DNA of 9,614 bases, from positions 1 to 9,614 of the forward strand of contig CABTYW010000066.1 in the NCBI GenBank assembly GCA_902489135.1, given 5' to 3'. Below the pieces are notes generated by a model. That model had not been told where the DNA came from and did not search any database. It worked only from the letters and a program-made list of their open reading frames with translations. The position numbers were made by a program, and so were the translations under genes. Origin of the DNA: an uncultured Synergistaceae bacterium. Lineage in GTDB: Bacteria; Synergistota; Synergistia; Synergistales; Dethiosulfovibrionaceae. The first letter of the stretch is position 1, and every line of letters starts with the position of its first letter. Below, one piece after another: positions 1-8,024 of this stretch.

Positions 1-1
1 G

Positions 2-2899
2 AAGCGGCGGCGGGAGCTGAAGAGCGAGATGAAGGCGCTGCAAAACGCCGACGACCCCGGCGGCCTGCGGACGCGGGGCCCTGCCGTCTATAAAGAACAG
101 CAACTTATCGGCGAGGTTTTGGCGGAGATCGAGGAGCCTCAGACCGACAAAAAGGTCCGTTCCGACTCCGACGACAGCAATTTTATCGGTAAAAAGATCG
201 ATTTTTCTTTTGACTTTGAGCCGAAGGAGTCGTCGCTGAGGGTTGAGCGCATCCCTACGCTGGAAGCGGCGGAACGGGCGGCGGGTCTCGGGGACGACAA
301 CGAAACGATCGGTTTGAAGGAAGCTGACCGACGGGCCTGGAGGCGCGCTCAGCGCGAGAGCCGAAAGGCGTTCTTCGCGGGCAAAAAGCTGGGCGTCGAG
401 CGCCAGAAGGAGCGTGTCCGCGCGCTGAAAGACCGTCAGAAGGAGCGCGCCCTTCTGAAAAAAGAGGTGGACCGGCTGGTGCGTGGCATTGCGGCGGCGG
501 GGGAACAGAAGTCCGTTATCTGGGCGGCCCGGCAGGAGATCAAAGAGGTATTGAAGGGCTACACGCTGAAAGCCCCGTCGCGGCAGCGGCTGGCACGGGC
601 GCAGGAGTTGTTCAACTACCTGACGGACCACCCCGAAGCGCGGCTTGAGGATTACTCGCCCGGCGACCGAAGGTATATGGATATGCTGGGCACGACGCTG
701 CTTCCCGACATGACCATCGACGAACTGCGGGGTCTGGCGACGCAGGTGGAGGATATCCGTGCCCGCGGGTGTGAGGCGTACCGACGGTGGGAAGCGGCCA
801 AACAGCTGCGGCGCGATGAAAAATTCAACGGCTGTTTCAAGGCGCTGGGGAAAATCCCGAACTTCGACGGGAAGACGATCCGGGGGGTCAAGGACCTTCG
901 CAAGGAGTATAAGGGCCTCAAGGGCAGGCTGGAAAAGGTCAGGGACTGGACGTATGCCGACACGCTGGGCGCCCATCGGCTGATGGACTGGATCGGCAAC
1001 GGGCAGGGGAGGTTCGACTCGGCATGGACGAAGCTCTTCATCGAGGACGTGAACTCGGCTCACGACGAGTATCTGCGTTGCAAGGGCGACCGTCACGAGG
1101 GCATCGAAGCGGTGATGCGTGACGAGGGTATCGGCTTTCACGATCTGTCGAAGTCGCGCCGGATCGACGGACAGGTGTACAGCATCGACGAGATGATGTC
1201 GGTCTACGCTCTGATGAAAAACGAAAAGGGAAAGAAGGCGCTGTTGTACGGTAACTTCAAGGGGCTTCCCGATCCGCAGGGACACGCGGCGCACATTATC
1301 CGCGCTCTGACACCGGGGCAGCGTACACTGGCCGACGCGGTGCTGGCGGACTACGACCGGAGTTTCGATCGGCTGAACGCGCGGTTCATCGAGGTCTTCA
1401 ACGAGGGCATGGAAAAGGAAGAGAACTACTCGCCGATGAAGCGGCTGGAGTACACTTCCAACGAGGGGCTCGTTGACGCGGAATCGGAGGAAACGCTGAG
1501 GGGGCGGAGTGTGGCGGCGGGAGCGCGGGCCTCTTTGGACAAGGGCTTTCTGGTCAGAAGGATGGAGATCAGTGAGGAACACCAGCAGCCCGTCGATTTG
1601 GGGCTGCTGTCCATCTGGAACGACCAGGTGGCCACGCAGGAACACACGGCGGCTTTCGCGGCGCTCGCGGGGGATTTGAACTCGGTGCTGAGCCGGCGCG
1701 ACGAGGCGACGAACACCAGCATGGCCATGGCGGTGCGTCTGACCAAGGGCACGGAGGCGTGGAACGCCGCGGTGGGATATACGAACCTCGTGATCATGAA
1801 TGAAACGCGGGCGGCGCACGACGCGCTGAACAAGGCGGCTTCGACGCTGGGGCGGAACATGTCCATGGTGTATCTGGCGGGCAGCATTTCGGCGGCTCTG
1901 AAACAGGTGGCGTCCATTCCGCGCTTTTTGATGACGGCGGGGCCGATGAGGCTGCTGGCGGCCTGTCGGCAGTATATGGAAAATCCGAGGGGGTTCATGA
2001 GAGAGGTCTATCGGCTTGACCCTCAAATCAGGGAACGCGTGCCCAACGCTTTCTATCGGCTGACGAAGATCGACCCCACGAAGGCGGGCGAACTGGGCTA
2101 CTCTTACGATACGGCGATGAGGGCACTGATGACGCCGTTTTCTTATATGGACCGGGTGGCGGCGGCTATCGGATGGAGGGCCACTTACGATGCTGAAATC
2201 TCCCGGGGGCGCAGTCCGAAGGAAGCCTATCTGGCGGCGCAGCGAGCGGTGGCGCTGACGCAGCAGGTGCCCAACATGAAAGATATGCCGGCGTTCTGGC
2301 GGCAGTCGGGGCTAGCGAAGCTGATGATGATTTTCTCGTCCAACAACGTGCCGATCTGGGGCATGACGGTTTATGACATGGCGCAGTCCATCAAGCGCGG
2401 TGACGTGCCGAAGTCGTTGTCCACGATGCTGGCGCTGGCGGTGTCGGCGACGGCCATGGCTCTGGTCACGAGGGGAACGCCCAGCGGAGATGATGACGAC
2501 AGTTGGCTGGAATGGCTGAGGGAGGGCCTGGTCGAACAGTCGATTACGGCGTTTCCAGTGGTGGGGAAGGAGATGATGGCGGCCTACGACGAACTGATTA
2601 ACCGTGAGTACCGCGGCAGCACGTACAGTGCGCTGGTGACGCCTGTGGTGAAGACGTACCAGGGGGTTGCGCGCATGATGTCCGACGACGGCGGCAGGAT
2701 AACGGGCTCAGGACTGTCGAAGTTCGAAACGGGGGCCTGGCAGGCGGCGGAAGGTCTGTCGCTGCTGCTGGGCGGCACTCCGGTGACCATGGCGCGGAGG
2801 ATACGGACGGCGCTCAAGTCCGACGACGGCTGGAAAGCCCTGCGGGTTATGCTGGCCATGCGGAGGAAAGAGAGAACGAAGAGGGCGTCCTCGTGGTGA
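2..2899 (+). CDS. Large phage internal-virion / polyvalent-type protein, 5' end missing
   Basis: The reading frame is open to the left edge of the window: nine sense codons precede the first ATG at 29, and that ATG has no convincing ribosome binding site, so the gene very likely begins upstream. Residue numbers are counted from that ATG (956 aa). Residues about 96-155 are extremely Arg/Lys/Glu-rich and predicted helical or coiled coil. Most of the rest is helical and charged. Hydrophobic stretches lie at about 613-640 and 797-814. The region about 640-815, including a patch near 766-782 ([13 protein letters not shown]), resembles the C-terminal domain of large polyvalent phage proteins (LPD38-like), by memory of the family, not by search. 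Such proteins are thought to be packaged or ejected with the DNA. Its place just before a T7-type tail fibre matches T7 gp16. No catalytic motif was seen. Phage origin is secure; the exact function is inferred. Confidence 0.72.
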   Translation, partial: KRRRELKSEMKALQNADDPGGLRTRGPAVYKEQQLIGEVLAEIEEPQTDKKVRSDSDDSNFIGKKIDFSFDFEPKESSLRVERIPTLEAAERAAGLGDDNETIGLKEADRRAWRRAQRESRKAFFAGKKLGVERQKERVRALKDRQKERALLKKEVDRLVRGIAAAGEQKSVIWAARQEIKEVLKGYTLKAPSRQRLARAQELFNYLTDHPEARLEDYSPGDRRYMDMLGTTLLPDMTIDELRGLATQVEDIRARGCEAYRRWEAAKQLRRDEKFNGCFKALGKIPNFDGKTIRGVKDLRKEYKGLKGRLEKVRDWTYADTLGAHRLMDWIGNGQGRFDSAWTKLFIEDVNSAHDEYLRCKGDRHEGIEAVMRDEGIGFHDLSKSRRIDGQVYSIDEMMSVYALMKNEKGKKALLYGNFKGLPDPQGHAAHIIRALTPGQRTLADAVLADYDRSFDRLNARFIEVFNEGMEKEENYSPMKRLEYTSNEGLVDAESEETLRGRSVAAGARASLDKGFLVRRMEISEEHQQPVDLGLLSIWNDQVATQEHTAAFAALAGDLNSVLSRRDEATNTSMAMAVRLTKGTEAWNAAVGYTNLVIMNETRAAHDALNKAASTLGRNMSMVYLAGSISAALKQVASIPRFLMTAGPMRLLAACRQYMENPRGFMREVYRLDPQIRERVPNAFYRLTKIDPTKAGELGYSYDTAMRALMTPFSYMDRVAAAIGWRATYDAEISRGRSPKEAYLAAQRAVALTQQVPNMKDMPAFWRQSGLAKLMMIFSSNNVPIWGMTVYDMAQSIKRGDVPKSLSTMLALAVSATAMALVTRGTPSGDDDDSWLEWLREGLVEQSITAFPVVGKEMMAAYDELINREYRGSTYSALVTPVVKTYQGVARMMSDDGGRITGSGLSKFETGAWQAAEGLSLLLGGTPVTMARRIRTALKSDDGWKALRVMLAMRRKERTKRASSW

Positions 2900-2913
2900 G
2901 GCGCTCTCTTTTT
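2879..2913 (+). terminator. Terminator-like hairpin overlapping the stop codon of the large protein gene
   Basis: The arm starting at 2881 (GAGGGCGTC) pairs with 2900-2908 (GGCGCTCTC), with two G-U pairs. An alternative fold adds CTC 2890-2892 with GAG 2898-2900 and a five-base loop, bulging T2888. The 3' arm is followed by five T at 2909-2913, and A2879-A2880 can pair with the first T residues. The TGA stop (2897-2899) sits in or next to the loop, so ribosomes would cover it. It could separate expression of the large protein from the fibre genes or attenuate read-through. No promoter was recognised in the 28 bases before the fibre gene. Confidence 0.55.
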
Positions 2914-2927
2914 ATGGGGGTGAGACG

Positions 2928-4283
2928 ATGACGGTAGCAACACAAGTCAACAAGGTCACTTACACGGCCAACGGCATGGTGACGAAATGGCCATTCAACT
3001 TTCCGGTGCTGAGTCCCTCGCATATGCAGGTCGTTGTGACGGACGCTTCTGGAGAGGAGGAGACGCTGAAAAGCAATTACCGTGTGGATCTTCAGGCAGG
3101 GGCGGTGATTTACCCTGTGTCGGGCGCGCCGTTGGCTGCAGGCAACAAGGTCACGCTGCTGCGGATATTGCCGCCGGTGCAGAATATCGACCTCGAAAAC
3201 CAAGGGCCGTTCGAGGCCGAAACGCTGGAACGCGGTTACGACTATCTGACCATGCTGGTGCAGCAGCTGGACGAGCGCACGCACCGCGCCATCCTGGGGC
3301 CTGTGGCCGGGGACGACCCGCCCGACGACATGGTGAGCAAGCTGCTGGCGGCCAGCGCGCGGGCGCAGGCGGCCGAGAAGAACGCCGCCAATCTGTTGAA
3401 GGCTATTCAGAAACTCTACGACGACTATCAAAAGGAGATCGCTTTCAACGGCGCGGAAATCGGCACACCGAAGATCTTCAAGGAGGGCGAGCAGTCCGAC
3501 GGCTATCTGCTTATGGACGGTTCTCCCTACGACACGAAGGACTACTCGGATCTTGCCGAGGTCCTGGGGGTGGCCAATCTCCCGGATTGGCGCAACGACC
3601 CGTCGATCCCACGAGGGTGGAAATGGTACATCAAGGGGAAGCACGCGGCCAACGTGGTGGGGCAGATCAAGCGCCTGCGCATCGTGGTGCACACGCTGCC
3701 GTCCAACAAGGCGGCCTACTGCACTTTCGACGCGAAACAGACGCTGATGGATCTTTACATTCCCCAAGGGCTTCAGGGCGAGCAAGGCCCCATGGGCCCC
3801 GTGGGTCCGACAGGGCCCCACGGGCCACAGGGAGAACAGGGTCCCAGAGGCATCCAAGGTCCCCAGGGCGAACAGGGGCTTCGAGGCCCCGAAGGCGCCC
3901 AAGGCGTCAAGGGTGACACCGGCGAGCAAGGGCCGAGAGGCTTTCAGGGCGAGCGAGGCCCTCAAGGCATAGCCGGTCCGCAAGGGCCTACGGGGCTGCA
4001 AGGGCCCCGAGGGCCGCAGGGCGAAGTCGGTCCCCGAGGGCCGCAGGGCGAAAAGGGCGAAAAGGGGGACCGCGGCATTCCCGGCCCGGAAGGGCTGAAA
4101 GGCCCCACTGGCGACAAAGGCCCCACCGGAGACGCTCCTGTGGGGCTATGCTTCGGGAATTTTCAGTACAACAACGACGGACACCTGCTGTTTTCCGTCT
4201 ACGGGCTCGAAGAAGGCAGCAACACCGTCGCCAGCTTCGACCACCGCGGGCATGTGATCATGGCGATCACGTCCGACATCTAG
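2928..4283 (+). CDS. T7-type tail fibre protein with collagen-like stalk
   Basis: This 451-residue protein is probably a receptor-binding tail fibre. Residues 1 to about 125 match the pattern of the T7 tail-fibre N-terminal domain (PF03906 type) that attaches the fibre to the tail: a TANG...WPFNFPVL start, a middle containing [13 protein letters not shown], and the end [20 protein letters not shown]. Residues about 135-172 look like a helical linker. Residues about 190-222 ([20 protein letters not shown], then NLPDWRN) recall a short tail-collar-like segment. From residue 281 to 403 there are 41 unbroken Gly-X-Y triplets. A 48-residue C-terminal head follows, with two GH-type turns (NNDGHLLF and HRGHVIM), as in other fibre tips. 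The ATG at 2928 is preceded by GGGGGTGAG with suitable spacing. The gene follows the large protein by 28 bases and ends in TAG that overlaps the ribosome binding site of the next fibre gene. Confidence 0.85.
   Translation: MTVATQVNKVTYTANGMVTKWPFNFPVLSPSHMQVVVTDASGEEETLKSNYRVDLQAGAVIYPVSGAPLAAGNKVTLLRILPPVQNIDLENQGPFEAETLERGYDYLTMLVQQLDERTHRAILGPVAGDDPPDDMVSKLLAASARAQAAEKNAANLLKAIQKLYDDYQKEIAFNGAEIGTPKIFKEGEQSDGYLLMDGSPYDTKDYSDLAEVLGVANLPDWRNDPSIPRGWKWYIKGKHAANVVGQIKRLRIVVHTLPSNKAAYCTFDAKQTLMDLYIPQGLQGEQGPMGPVGPTGPHGPQGEQGPRGIQGPQGEQGLRGPEGAQGVKGDTGEQGPRGFQGERGPQGIAGPQGPTGLQGPRGPQGEVGPRGPQGEKGEKGDRGIPGPEGLKGPTGDKGPTGDAPVGLCFGNFQYNNDGHLLFSVYGLEEGSNTVASFDHRGHVIMAITSDI
3768..4136 (+). repeat. 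Collagen-like Gly-X-Y tract, 41 triplets, in the first fibre
   Basis: The triplet phase is perfect from residue 281 to 403 of the fibre. X and Y are rich in Pro, Gln, Glu, Arg and Lys ([12 protein letters not shown], then GEK-GEK-GDR near the end). Charged KGE/KGD-type neighbours are known to stabilise bacterial collagen triple helices that lack hydroxyproline. The tract probably forms a trimeric rod about 35 nm long (41 triplets at roughly 0.86 nm each) between the attachment domain and the 48-residue tip. Confidence 0.93.
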
Positions 4284-4293
4284 GAGGTAACGC

Positions 4294-5283
4294 ATGTCTA
4301 TTGTCAAAACCATCGATCTCGGCCCCGCGCGGGCCGTCTACAAGGGGCCGTGGGACGCAGCGGCTATCTACGAGTACAACAACATGGTACGCCACGGCGG
4401 GAGTCTGTGGGTGTACATTTCCGACGAAGCGATCCTCGGAGATGAACCGATCCCGTCCGAGGGCGACAAAAATTTATCTGTATCAGGCCGCTGGACGGTT
4501 ATCGGCGGCAAGGGCGAAAAAGGCGACAAGGGCGAGCCGGGGATTCAAGGCGTCGCGGGCATCAACGGCCTCGACGGCGCACAGGGACCGCGCGGCGAAA
4601 TGGGCCTGACCGGGCCGCAAGGCCCAAAGGGTCCCCAAGGACCCGCAGGTATTCAGGGGCCGAGGGGCACCGCTCCCGATCACGAGTGGAACGGATCCAA
4701 ACTGCGCTGGAAGAACCCTGACGGCACGTGGGCCGCATGGGCTGACCTCAGAGGCCCTCAAGGCGTTACCGGTCCCGAGGGCCCCGTTGGCGTTCAGGGT
4801 CCTGCAGGTCCCAAAGGCGCTACCGGCCCCACCGGCCCTCAAGGTCCCAAGGGAGCCACCGGCGCAATCGGCCCCACCGGCCCGCAGGGCGCGACCGGCA
4901 ACACCGGCGCGACCGGAGCCGCCGCCACCATCAGGATCGGTTCCGTGTCCACCGGAGCTGCGGGCAGCAACGCGGCGGTCAGCAACTCCGGCAACGCCCA
5001 AAACGCCGTGTTGAATTTCACGATTCCGCGCGGCTCGACCGGGGCGAAAGGCGCACAAGGCCCGCGGGGCGCTACGGGCGCTCAAGGCCCTGTCGGCGTT
5101 TTCCGCATCGGCTCGGTGACGACGCTTGCCGCAGGCGCGAACGCCACCGTAGCGCTTTCCGGAAACGGCACAAACGGTTCTCCGTACTACTTCGCGTTCG
5201 GCATACCCCGTGGTGCGACGGGAGCCTCGGGCGGCAGCAGCTGCGGCAGCTACGCCGAACACTGCAGTTGCGATGACCACTGA
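4294..5283 (+). CDS. Second collagen-like tail fibre / fibre-associated protein with Cys-rich C-terminus
   Basis: This 329-residue protein starts at ATG 4294, behind AGGAGGT (4282-4288), which overlaps the previous stop. Residues about 15-70 ([20 protein letters not shown], then SLWVY and a Trp near 67) follow the pattern of small carbohydrate-binding-like modules often seen at the start of phage collagen-like proteins. Gly-X-Y tracts lie at about 71-127, 154-210 and 247-269. A 26-residue module with [16 protein letters not shown] and DLRG (130-153) separates the first two tracts; such modules recur in phage fibres. A beta-rich module (RIGSV...FTIPRGSTG) occurs twice, at about 211-250 and 268-313. 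The last residues, [15 protein letters not shown], hold the protein's only three cysteines. It is probably a side fibre or adhesin that forms a triple helix. It lacks a T7-type attachment domain, so it may bind the first fibre or use its N-terminal module to attach. Its end overlaps the next gene. Confidence 0.75.
   Translation: MSIVKTIDLGPARAVYKGPWDAAAIYEYNNMVRHGGSLWVYISDEAILGDEPIPSEGDKNLSVSGRWTVIGGKGEKGDKGEPGIQGVAGINGLDGAQGPRGEMGLTGPQGPKGPQGPAGIQGPRGTAPDHEWNGSKLRWKNPDGTWAAWADLRGPQGVTGPEGPVGVQGPAGPKGATGPTGPQGPKGATGAIGPTGPQGATGNTGATGAAATIRIGSVSTGAAGSNAAVSNSGNAQNAVLNFTIPRGSTGAKGAQGPRGATGAQGPVGVFRIGSVTTLAAGANATVALSGNGTNGSPYYFAFGIPRGATGASGGSSCGSYAEHCSCDDH
4504..5100 (+). repeat. Three Gly-X-Y tracts in the second fibre
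   Basis: Tract 1 covers 4504-4674 (19 triplets) and is charged at its start ([10 protein letters not shown]). Tract 2 covers 4753-4923 (19 triplets) and becomes Thr/Ala-rich (GATGPTG, GNTGATG). Tract 3 covers 5032-5100 (about 7 triplets plus a partial one). The tracts are separated by two short folded modules. Their composition differs from the single charged tract of the preceding fibre, so they were not simply copied from it. Confidence 0.9.
4924..5232 (+). repeat. Duplicated beta-rich module in the second fibre
   Basis: Two copies of a roughly 40-residue module occur: residues 211-250 and 268-313. Both read xxRIGSVxT, then an Ala/Gly-rich stretch with a NAAV or NATV element, then FTIPRGSTG or FGIPRGATG. 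The second copy is changed in the middle ([12 protein letters not shown]). Such modules are common between Gly-X-Y tracts in bacterial and phage collagen-like proteins and may nucleate trimers or bind ligand. Confidence 0.75.
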
Positions 5284-5557
5284 AATCCGGATCACGCTGG
5301 ACAGTCGCGCGGACTGGGCGGGCGAGACCGAGCGTTGTCTGCAAGCCGGGCAGGGCGTCACGCTGGTTCCCGACGAGGCGGAATCCGCGGCCTGGGGCGC
5401 GCGCGAGATTCTCAACCTCGAACTGGGGCTGCTGCGACTGGACACTTCATATCCCCAGTGGCGCGGACGCGTGCGTTTCATCGGACTGAAAAGCAATAGT
5501 GTGTACGTCGCACGGTTATATCGTTTGATTACAGGAGGCGTTACCTATGGCGCTTAG
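5273..5557 (+). CDS. Small unknown phage protein
   Basis: I place the start at ATG 5273, giving 94 residues ([15 protein letters not shown]...). An upstream GTG at 5210 is in frame but would add a low-complexity Arg/Ala stretch encoded inside the collagen-like gene, so it is unlikely. The start overlaps the end of the second fibre gene by 11 bases and no clear ribosome binding site precedes it, which points to translational coupling. The protein is acidic in its first half ([20 protein letters not shown]) and basic in its second half ([20 protein letters not shown]). It has one cysteine and no membrane segment or signal peptide. I do not recognise the family. Its position between the fibre and the next unknown suggests a structural accessory, a fibre chaperone, or a substrate or partner of the radical SAM enzyme; none of these is shown by the sequence. 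Confidence 0.65.
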   Translation: MTTEIRITLDSRADWAGETERCLQAGQGVTLVPDEAESAAWGAREILNLELGLLRLDTSYPQWRGRVRFIGLKSNSVYVARLYRLITGGVTYGA

Positions 5558-6353
5558 TTTTATCGAACTCTTGAACCGCAACAATTACCCCAAGACCATC
5601 GCGAAATTCGAGAACATCGAGGCATACCAGAACGGCGAGTACACGGCCGTTCTCGGCGAAGCTACGATAGAGCCCGACGTTCTGACCCACGATAACCAAT
5701 TCGTTTACGACAAAAACAATACTGTCGTCGGCCATTACCACAACGGTGTCTTCGTCAGCTTGTTCTACTGGGGGCTGGGAATCAACGACGAGTATCTCGA
5801 CACCTCTATCGGGGGCAAGGTTGTTTACGCGCCGCTTCTTGGTTCAGGCCGGTATCTCTACACTGGCGCAAGGAAGTACATCGTCACCGACACTCCCCTT
5901 CCCGCGGAACAACCCGTGAATTACGGGCTGCTTTACAAGCGGGTGATTTTCGGCGCGGAGAAGACGATCGCCGACCTCTACAAAAACGCCTTCAAGTACC
6001 GTTACATGCGGGGCGGTGACAGCTACATGGCGCTCAACGAAACGGGCGTAAACGAGAACATGCTCGAAGTCGTGAAGGAAACAGTGACGCTGCGCGAAAT
6101 CGGCTCGATTTATTCACGCCTCGACAATCTGAACCTTTTGCTCTGCTACGTGCTTCAGCGCATCCAGTCGCTCCTCCCCGAGAGCGAAAGGACGCAGCTG
6201 GCAGATGTTCTTGCCTCTTCCGTGCCCCTCGACGATGTAGCCCTTGCCGGGCACGAGCTGAAAGAGGTCAGGGACATCGCGCTGGCGGCGAGGCTGGGCG
6301 TTGACGCGCTGCGGGCGTACACGGTCTACGACAGCGCGCATCTCATCGTATAA
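5547..6353 (+). CDS. Unknown phage protein, 268 aa, next to radical SAM gene
   Basis: The ATG at 5547 has a good AGGAGG (5533-5538) and overlaps the previous gene by 11 bases. The first part (about 1-165) is rich in Tyr, Asn, Gly and aromatic residues (HYHNGVFVSLFYWGLGINDEY, GRYLYTGARKYIV), typical of beta-rich phage structural or binding proteins. The second part (about 170-268) looks helical (RLDNLNLLLCYVLQRIQSLL, then acidic and Ala-rich helices). There is one cysteine (C200), no signal peptide and no obvious catalytic motif. I do not recognise a family. The stop TAA is directly followed by the ATG of the radical SAM gene, so the two are almost certainly co-translated. A structural tail accessory protein or a partner of the radical SAM enzyme are both reasonable guesses. 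Confidence 0.75.
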   Translation: MALSFIELLNRNNYPKTIAKFENIEAYQNGEYTAVLGEATIEPDVLTHDNQFVYDKNNTVVGHYHNGVFVSLFYWGLGINDEYLDTSIGGKVVYAPLLGSGRYLYTGARKYIVTDTPLPAEQPVNYGLLYKRVIFGAEKTIADLYKNAFKYRYMRGGDSYMALNETGVNENMLEVVKETVTLREIGSIYSRLDNLNLLLCYVLQRIQSLLPESERTQLADVLASSVPLDDVALAGHELKEVRDIALAARLGVDALRAYTVYDSAHLIV

Positions 6354-7331
6354 ATGCGCACGTATATCGTCCTTACGAACTCGGACTGCAACCTGAGATG
6401 TTCATATTGCTGCGAGTGTCGTAAACGCGCGGCAGTGTTTAATGTGGAAGATAATATCGACTATCTTTTACGGCGTCTGGGAGAGGACGCTCCGCAGGCG
6501 GGCGAAAAGGTGCTGCTGTACTGCATCGGCGGGGAGTCGCTGCTCCATCCGCAAAAACTCGACACCTTCTTTTCGCGCGTGAAAGAGCGCATCGACCCGC
6601 GATTTGCCATCGACACGAGATTCATGATTCAGACCAACGGTACATTGGTAACGCGCTCCGAGCAGTCCGCGTTTTTGGAAAAGTGGCGGAACGTGGTCCG
6701 CCTGGGCTTTTCCATTGACGGCATGAAATACAAGCACAACCGCGACCGCTGCGGGAGTTTCGACGCTTGCATCGACGGGCTCGAATACGCGAAGACACTC
6801 CTTTCGCCCGAACAGATCACGATCAAGGGCACGTTCACCGTCGAAGACATACCCCGCTTCGCCGAAAACGTGAAGTACCTTTTGAGCCTCGGCGTATCCA
6901 GCGTGAAATCGAACTTCGACACCGGAACGGTCATCCCCGAGCGCCTTGCGTCGCTTCTGGCATGGCAGATGTGCTCCGTCGTGGACTGGCTTGCGGAAAC
7001 GAAATGCCCCACATGGTGGTCGGAATTAAACGACCCCAGCGCGTTCGCCGATCTCGGCTGCGGTGTGGGGGACGGCAGCCGGTGTCTTGGGCTGGACGGG
7101 CATGAGTACCCCTGCTTTGTCTTCGCATCGAACAACGACCGCCGCGCTGCCGTCTGCCAGGAAGCGAACGAGTGCACGGCGTGCGTTTTGAAGTGCTGCT
7201 GCGTGCCCTGCGTTGCCGCTATGTTGGCCGGAGGGCACGCCAAGCGTCCGTGGTGCGCCTATACGTGGGCGCGAACGATAGCGAGAATGTACGCTATGCT
7301 TAGAAAGGTGGAAAAACCATGGCATTCGTAA
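6354..7331 (+). CDS. Radical SAM protein with SPASM-like C-terminal cysteines
   Basis: This 325-residue protein has the radical SAM cluster motif C12-x3-C16-x2-C19 near the N-terminus (SDCNLRCSYC), the GGE motif at 59-61 that contacts the SAM amino group in this superfamily, QTNG at 93-96 and SIDG at 120-123. The C-terminal part has C236-x12-G249-x4-C254, then C274-x2-C277, a C281-C283 cluster, C286 and C301. This is close to the SPASM pattern that binds one or two extra Fe-S clusters, though the second half has slightly different spacing. SPASM enzymes typically modify peptides or proteins (sactipeptide, ranthipeptide or sulfatase maturation types). The target here is unknown. The ATG follows the previous stop with no gap and no visible ribosome binding site, implying re-initiation. 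The end overlaps the next gene by 13 bases. No RiPP recognition element is obvious. Family is clear; substrate and role are not. Confidence 0.92.
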   Translation: MRTYIVLTNSDCNLRCSYCCECRKRAAVFNVEDNIDYLLRRLGEDAPQAGEKVLLYCIGGESLLHPQKLDTFFSRVKERIDPRFAIDTRFMIQTNGTLVTRSEQSAFLEKWRNVVRLGFSIDGMKYKHNRDRCGSFDACIDGLEYAKTLLSPEQITIKGTFTVEDIPRFAENVKYLLSLGVSSVKSNFDTGTVIPERLASLLAWQMCSVVDWLAETKCPTWWSELNDPSAFADLGCGVGDGSRCLGLDGHEYPCFVFASNNDRRAAVCQEANECTACVLKCCCVPCVAAMLAGGHAKRPWCAYTWARTIARMYAMLRKVEKPWHS

Positions 7332-8005
7332 CCTATAAAGACAGCTACGATAACGACATCAAAGCCTACGACCGAGTAAAAGTCGCCGGGCACGAAGTTG
7401 AAAATAACCCTAGGGAATGGCTGTTCGACATTTTCCTCGGTATGGACGAGCTGACCGGGGTAGGCGCGCCCTACCGCTGCGCTTCGGGGTATTACCCCGT
7501 CTGCGTGCGTATCGACGAGCAGGGCGAACTGGACACACCGGCGCTTAGACTGGAGAAGCTGAAAGCGCAGCGCATCCAGCTGATTGAAGACCACGCGACG
7601 TGGCAGCTGGCGGATTGCGATGAGATGCTTCCGAATCATGCTTACGGGCCATCCGGTAACCCCAGAGAGAACATCAGCGCCGTCGCGTCGCTGCGCACGC
7701 ATTTGAACGACGGCCCCCAGACGCCCGAGGAACAGTACATGCTCGACAATCTGGTCTATAACTACAACAACTTTAACGGCACAACTCACCCCCAGAGCTG
7801 CGGGATGAACCTCTTTATTTTCATGCTAAATCTAATTGACTTCGAGCGTGCCCAGATCGCCGCCGACAAAGCGCTGCACCTTGCTGCCGTGCAGGCTGCG
7901 ACGACGGAAGCGGAGGTGAACGCTGTACCTTATATCTGGACGCTTCACGACGCCCCCGTCTTCGACCCTGATACGACGTATACCTATACGCCGCATGAGC
8001 CGTAA
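7319..8005 (+). CDS. Unknown phage protein, 228 aa, last gene of the coupled cluster
   Basis: The ATG at 7319 has an AAGGTGG site (7305-7311) and overlaps the radical SAM gene by 13 bases. The protein is acidic, with aromatic-rich N- and C-terminal parts (MAFVTYKDSYDNDIKAYDRV; the end is Thr/Tyr/Pro-rich). Cysteines are at 54, 62, 100 and 161. A helical Ala-rich stretch near 175-205 (AAVQAATTEAEVNAVPY) recalls short terminal elements found in phage tail-fibre accessory or chaperone proteins, but I would not assign a family on that. There is no signal peptide and no clear transmembrane helix; a hydrophobic run at 163-173 is short. Co-translation with the enzyme makes it a candidate partner or substrate. 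A hairpin 19 bases after the stop closes the cluster. Confidence 0.75.
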   Translation: MAFVTYKDSYDNDIKAYDRVKVAGHEVENNPREWLFDIFLGMDELTGVGAPYRCASGYYPVCVRIDEQGELDTPALRLEKLKAQRIQLIEDHATWQLADCDEMLPNHAYGPSGNPRENISAVASLRTHLNDGPQTPEEQYMLDNLVYNYNNFNGTTHPQSCGMNLFIFMLNLIDFERAQIAADKALHLAAVQAATTEAEVNAVPYIWTLHDAPVFDPDTTYTYTPHEP

Positions 8006-8024
8006 AAGAGAACTAAAATGCAAC

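Noticed and set aside
1426..1998. 190-residue - strand frame in the large protein gene
   Set aside because: Antisense shadow; no domain or start signal, while the + strand frame is continuous.
2987..3916. 309-residue + strand frame inside the first fibre
   Set aside because: Out-of-frame shadow of the fibre; composition is Arg/Gly/Ala-rich and it ends within the collagen tract.
2847..4001. 384-residue open frame on the - strand across the first fibre gene
   Set aside because: It is antisense to a clear T7-type/collagen fibre in a GC-rich region; its protein is Arg/His/Leu-rich low complexity without recognisable domains.
4148..4609. 153-residue + strand frame spanning the junction of the two fibre genes
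   Set aside because: It runs across a well-supported stop, ribosome binding site and start, and encodes Arg/Ser/Ala-rich low complexity.
3768..5100. Repetitive region considered as a CRISPR array or diversity-generating retroelement target
   Set aside because: The repeats are 9-base-phase coding Gly-X-Y triplets with no constant repeat and spacer pattern, and there is no reverse transcriptase or template repeat in the window.
5210..5272. Upstream GTG start for the 94-residue protein
   Set aside because: The added 21 residues are an Arg/Ala run produced by the overlapping fibre frame and no ribosome binding site supports it.
4483..5496. 337-residue open frame on the - strand across the second fibre gene
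   Set aside because: It mirrors the Gly-X-Y repeats (Ala/Gly/Arg-rich output) and has no support from domains or a ribosome binding site.
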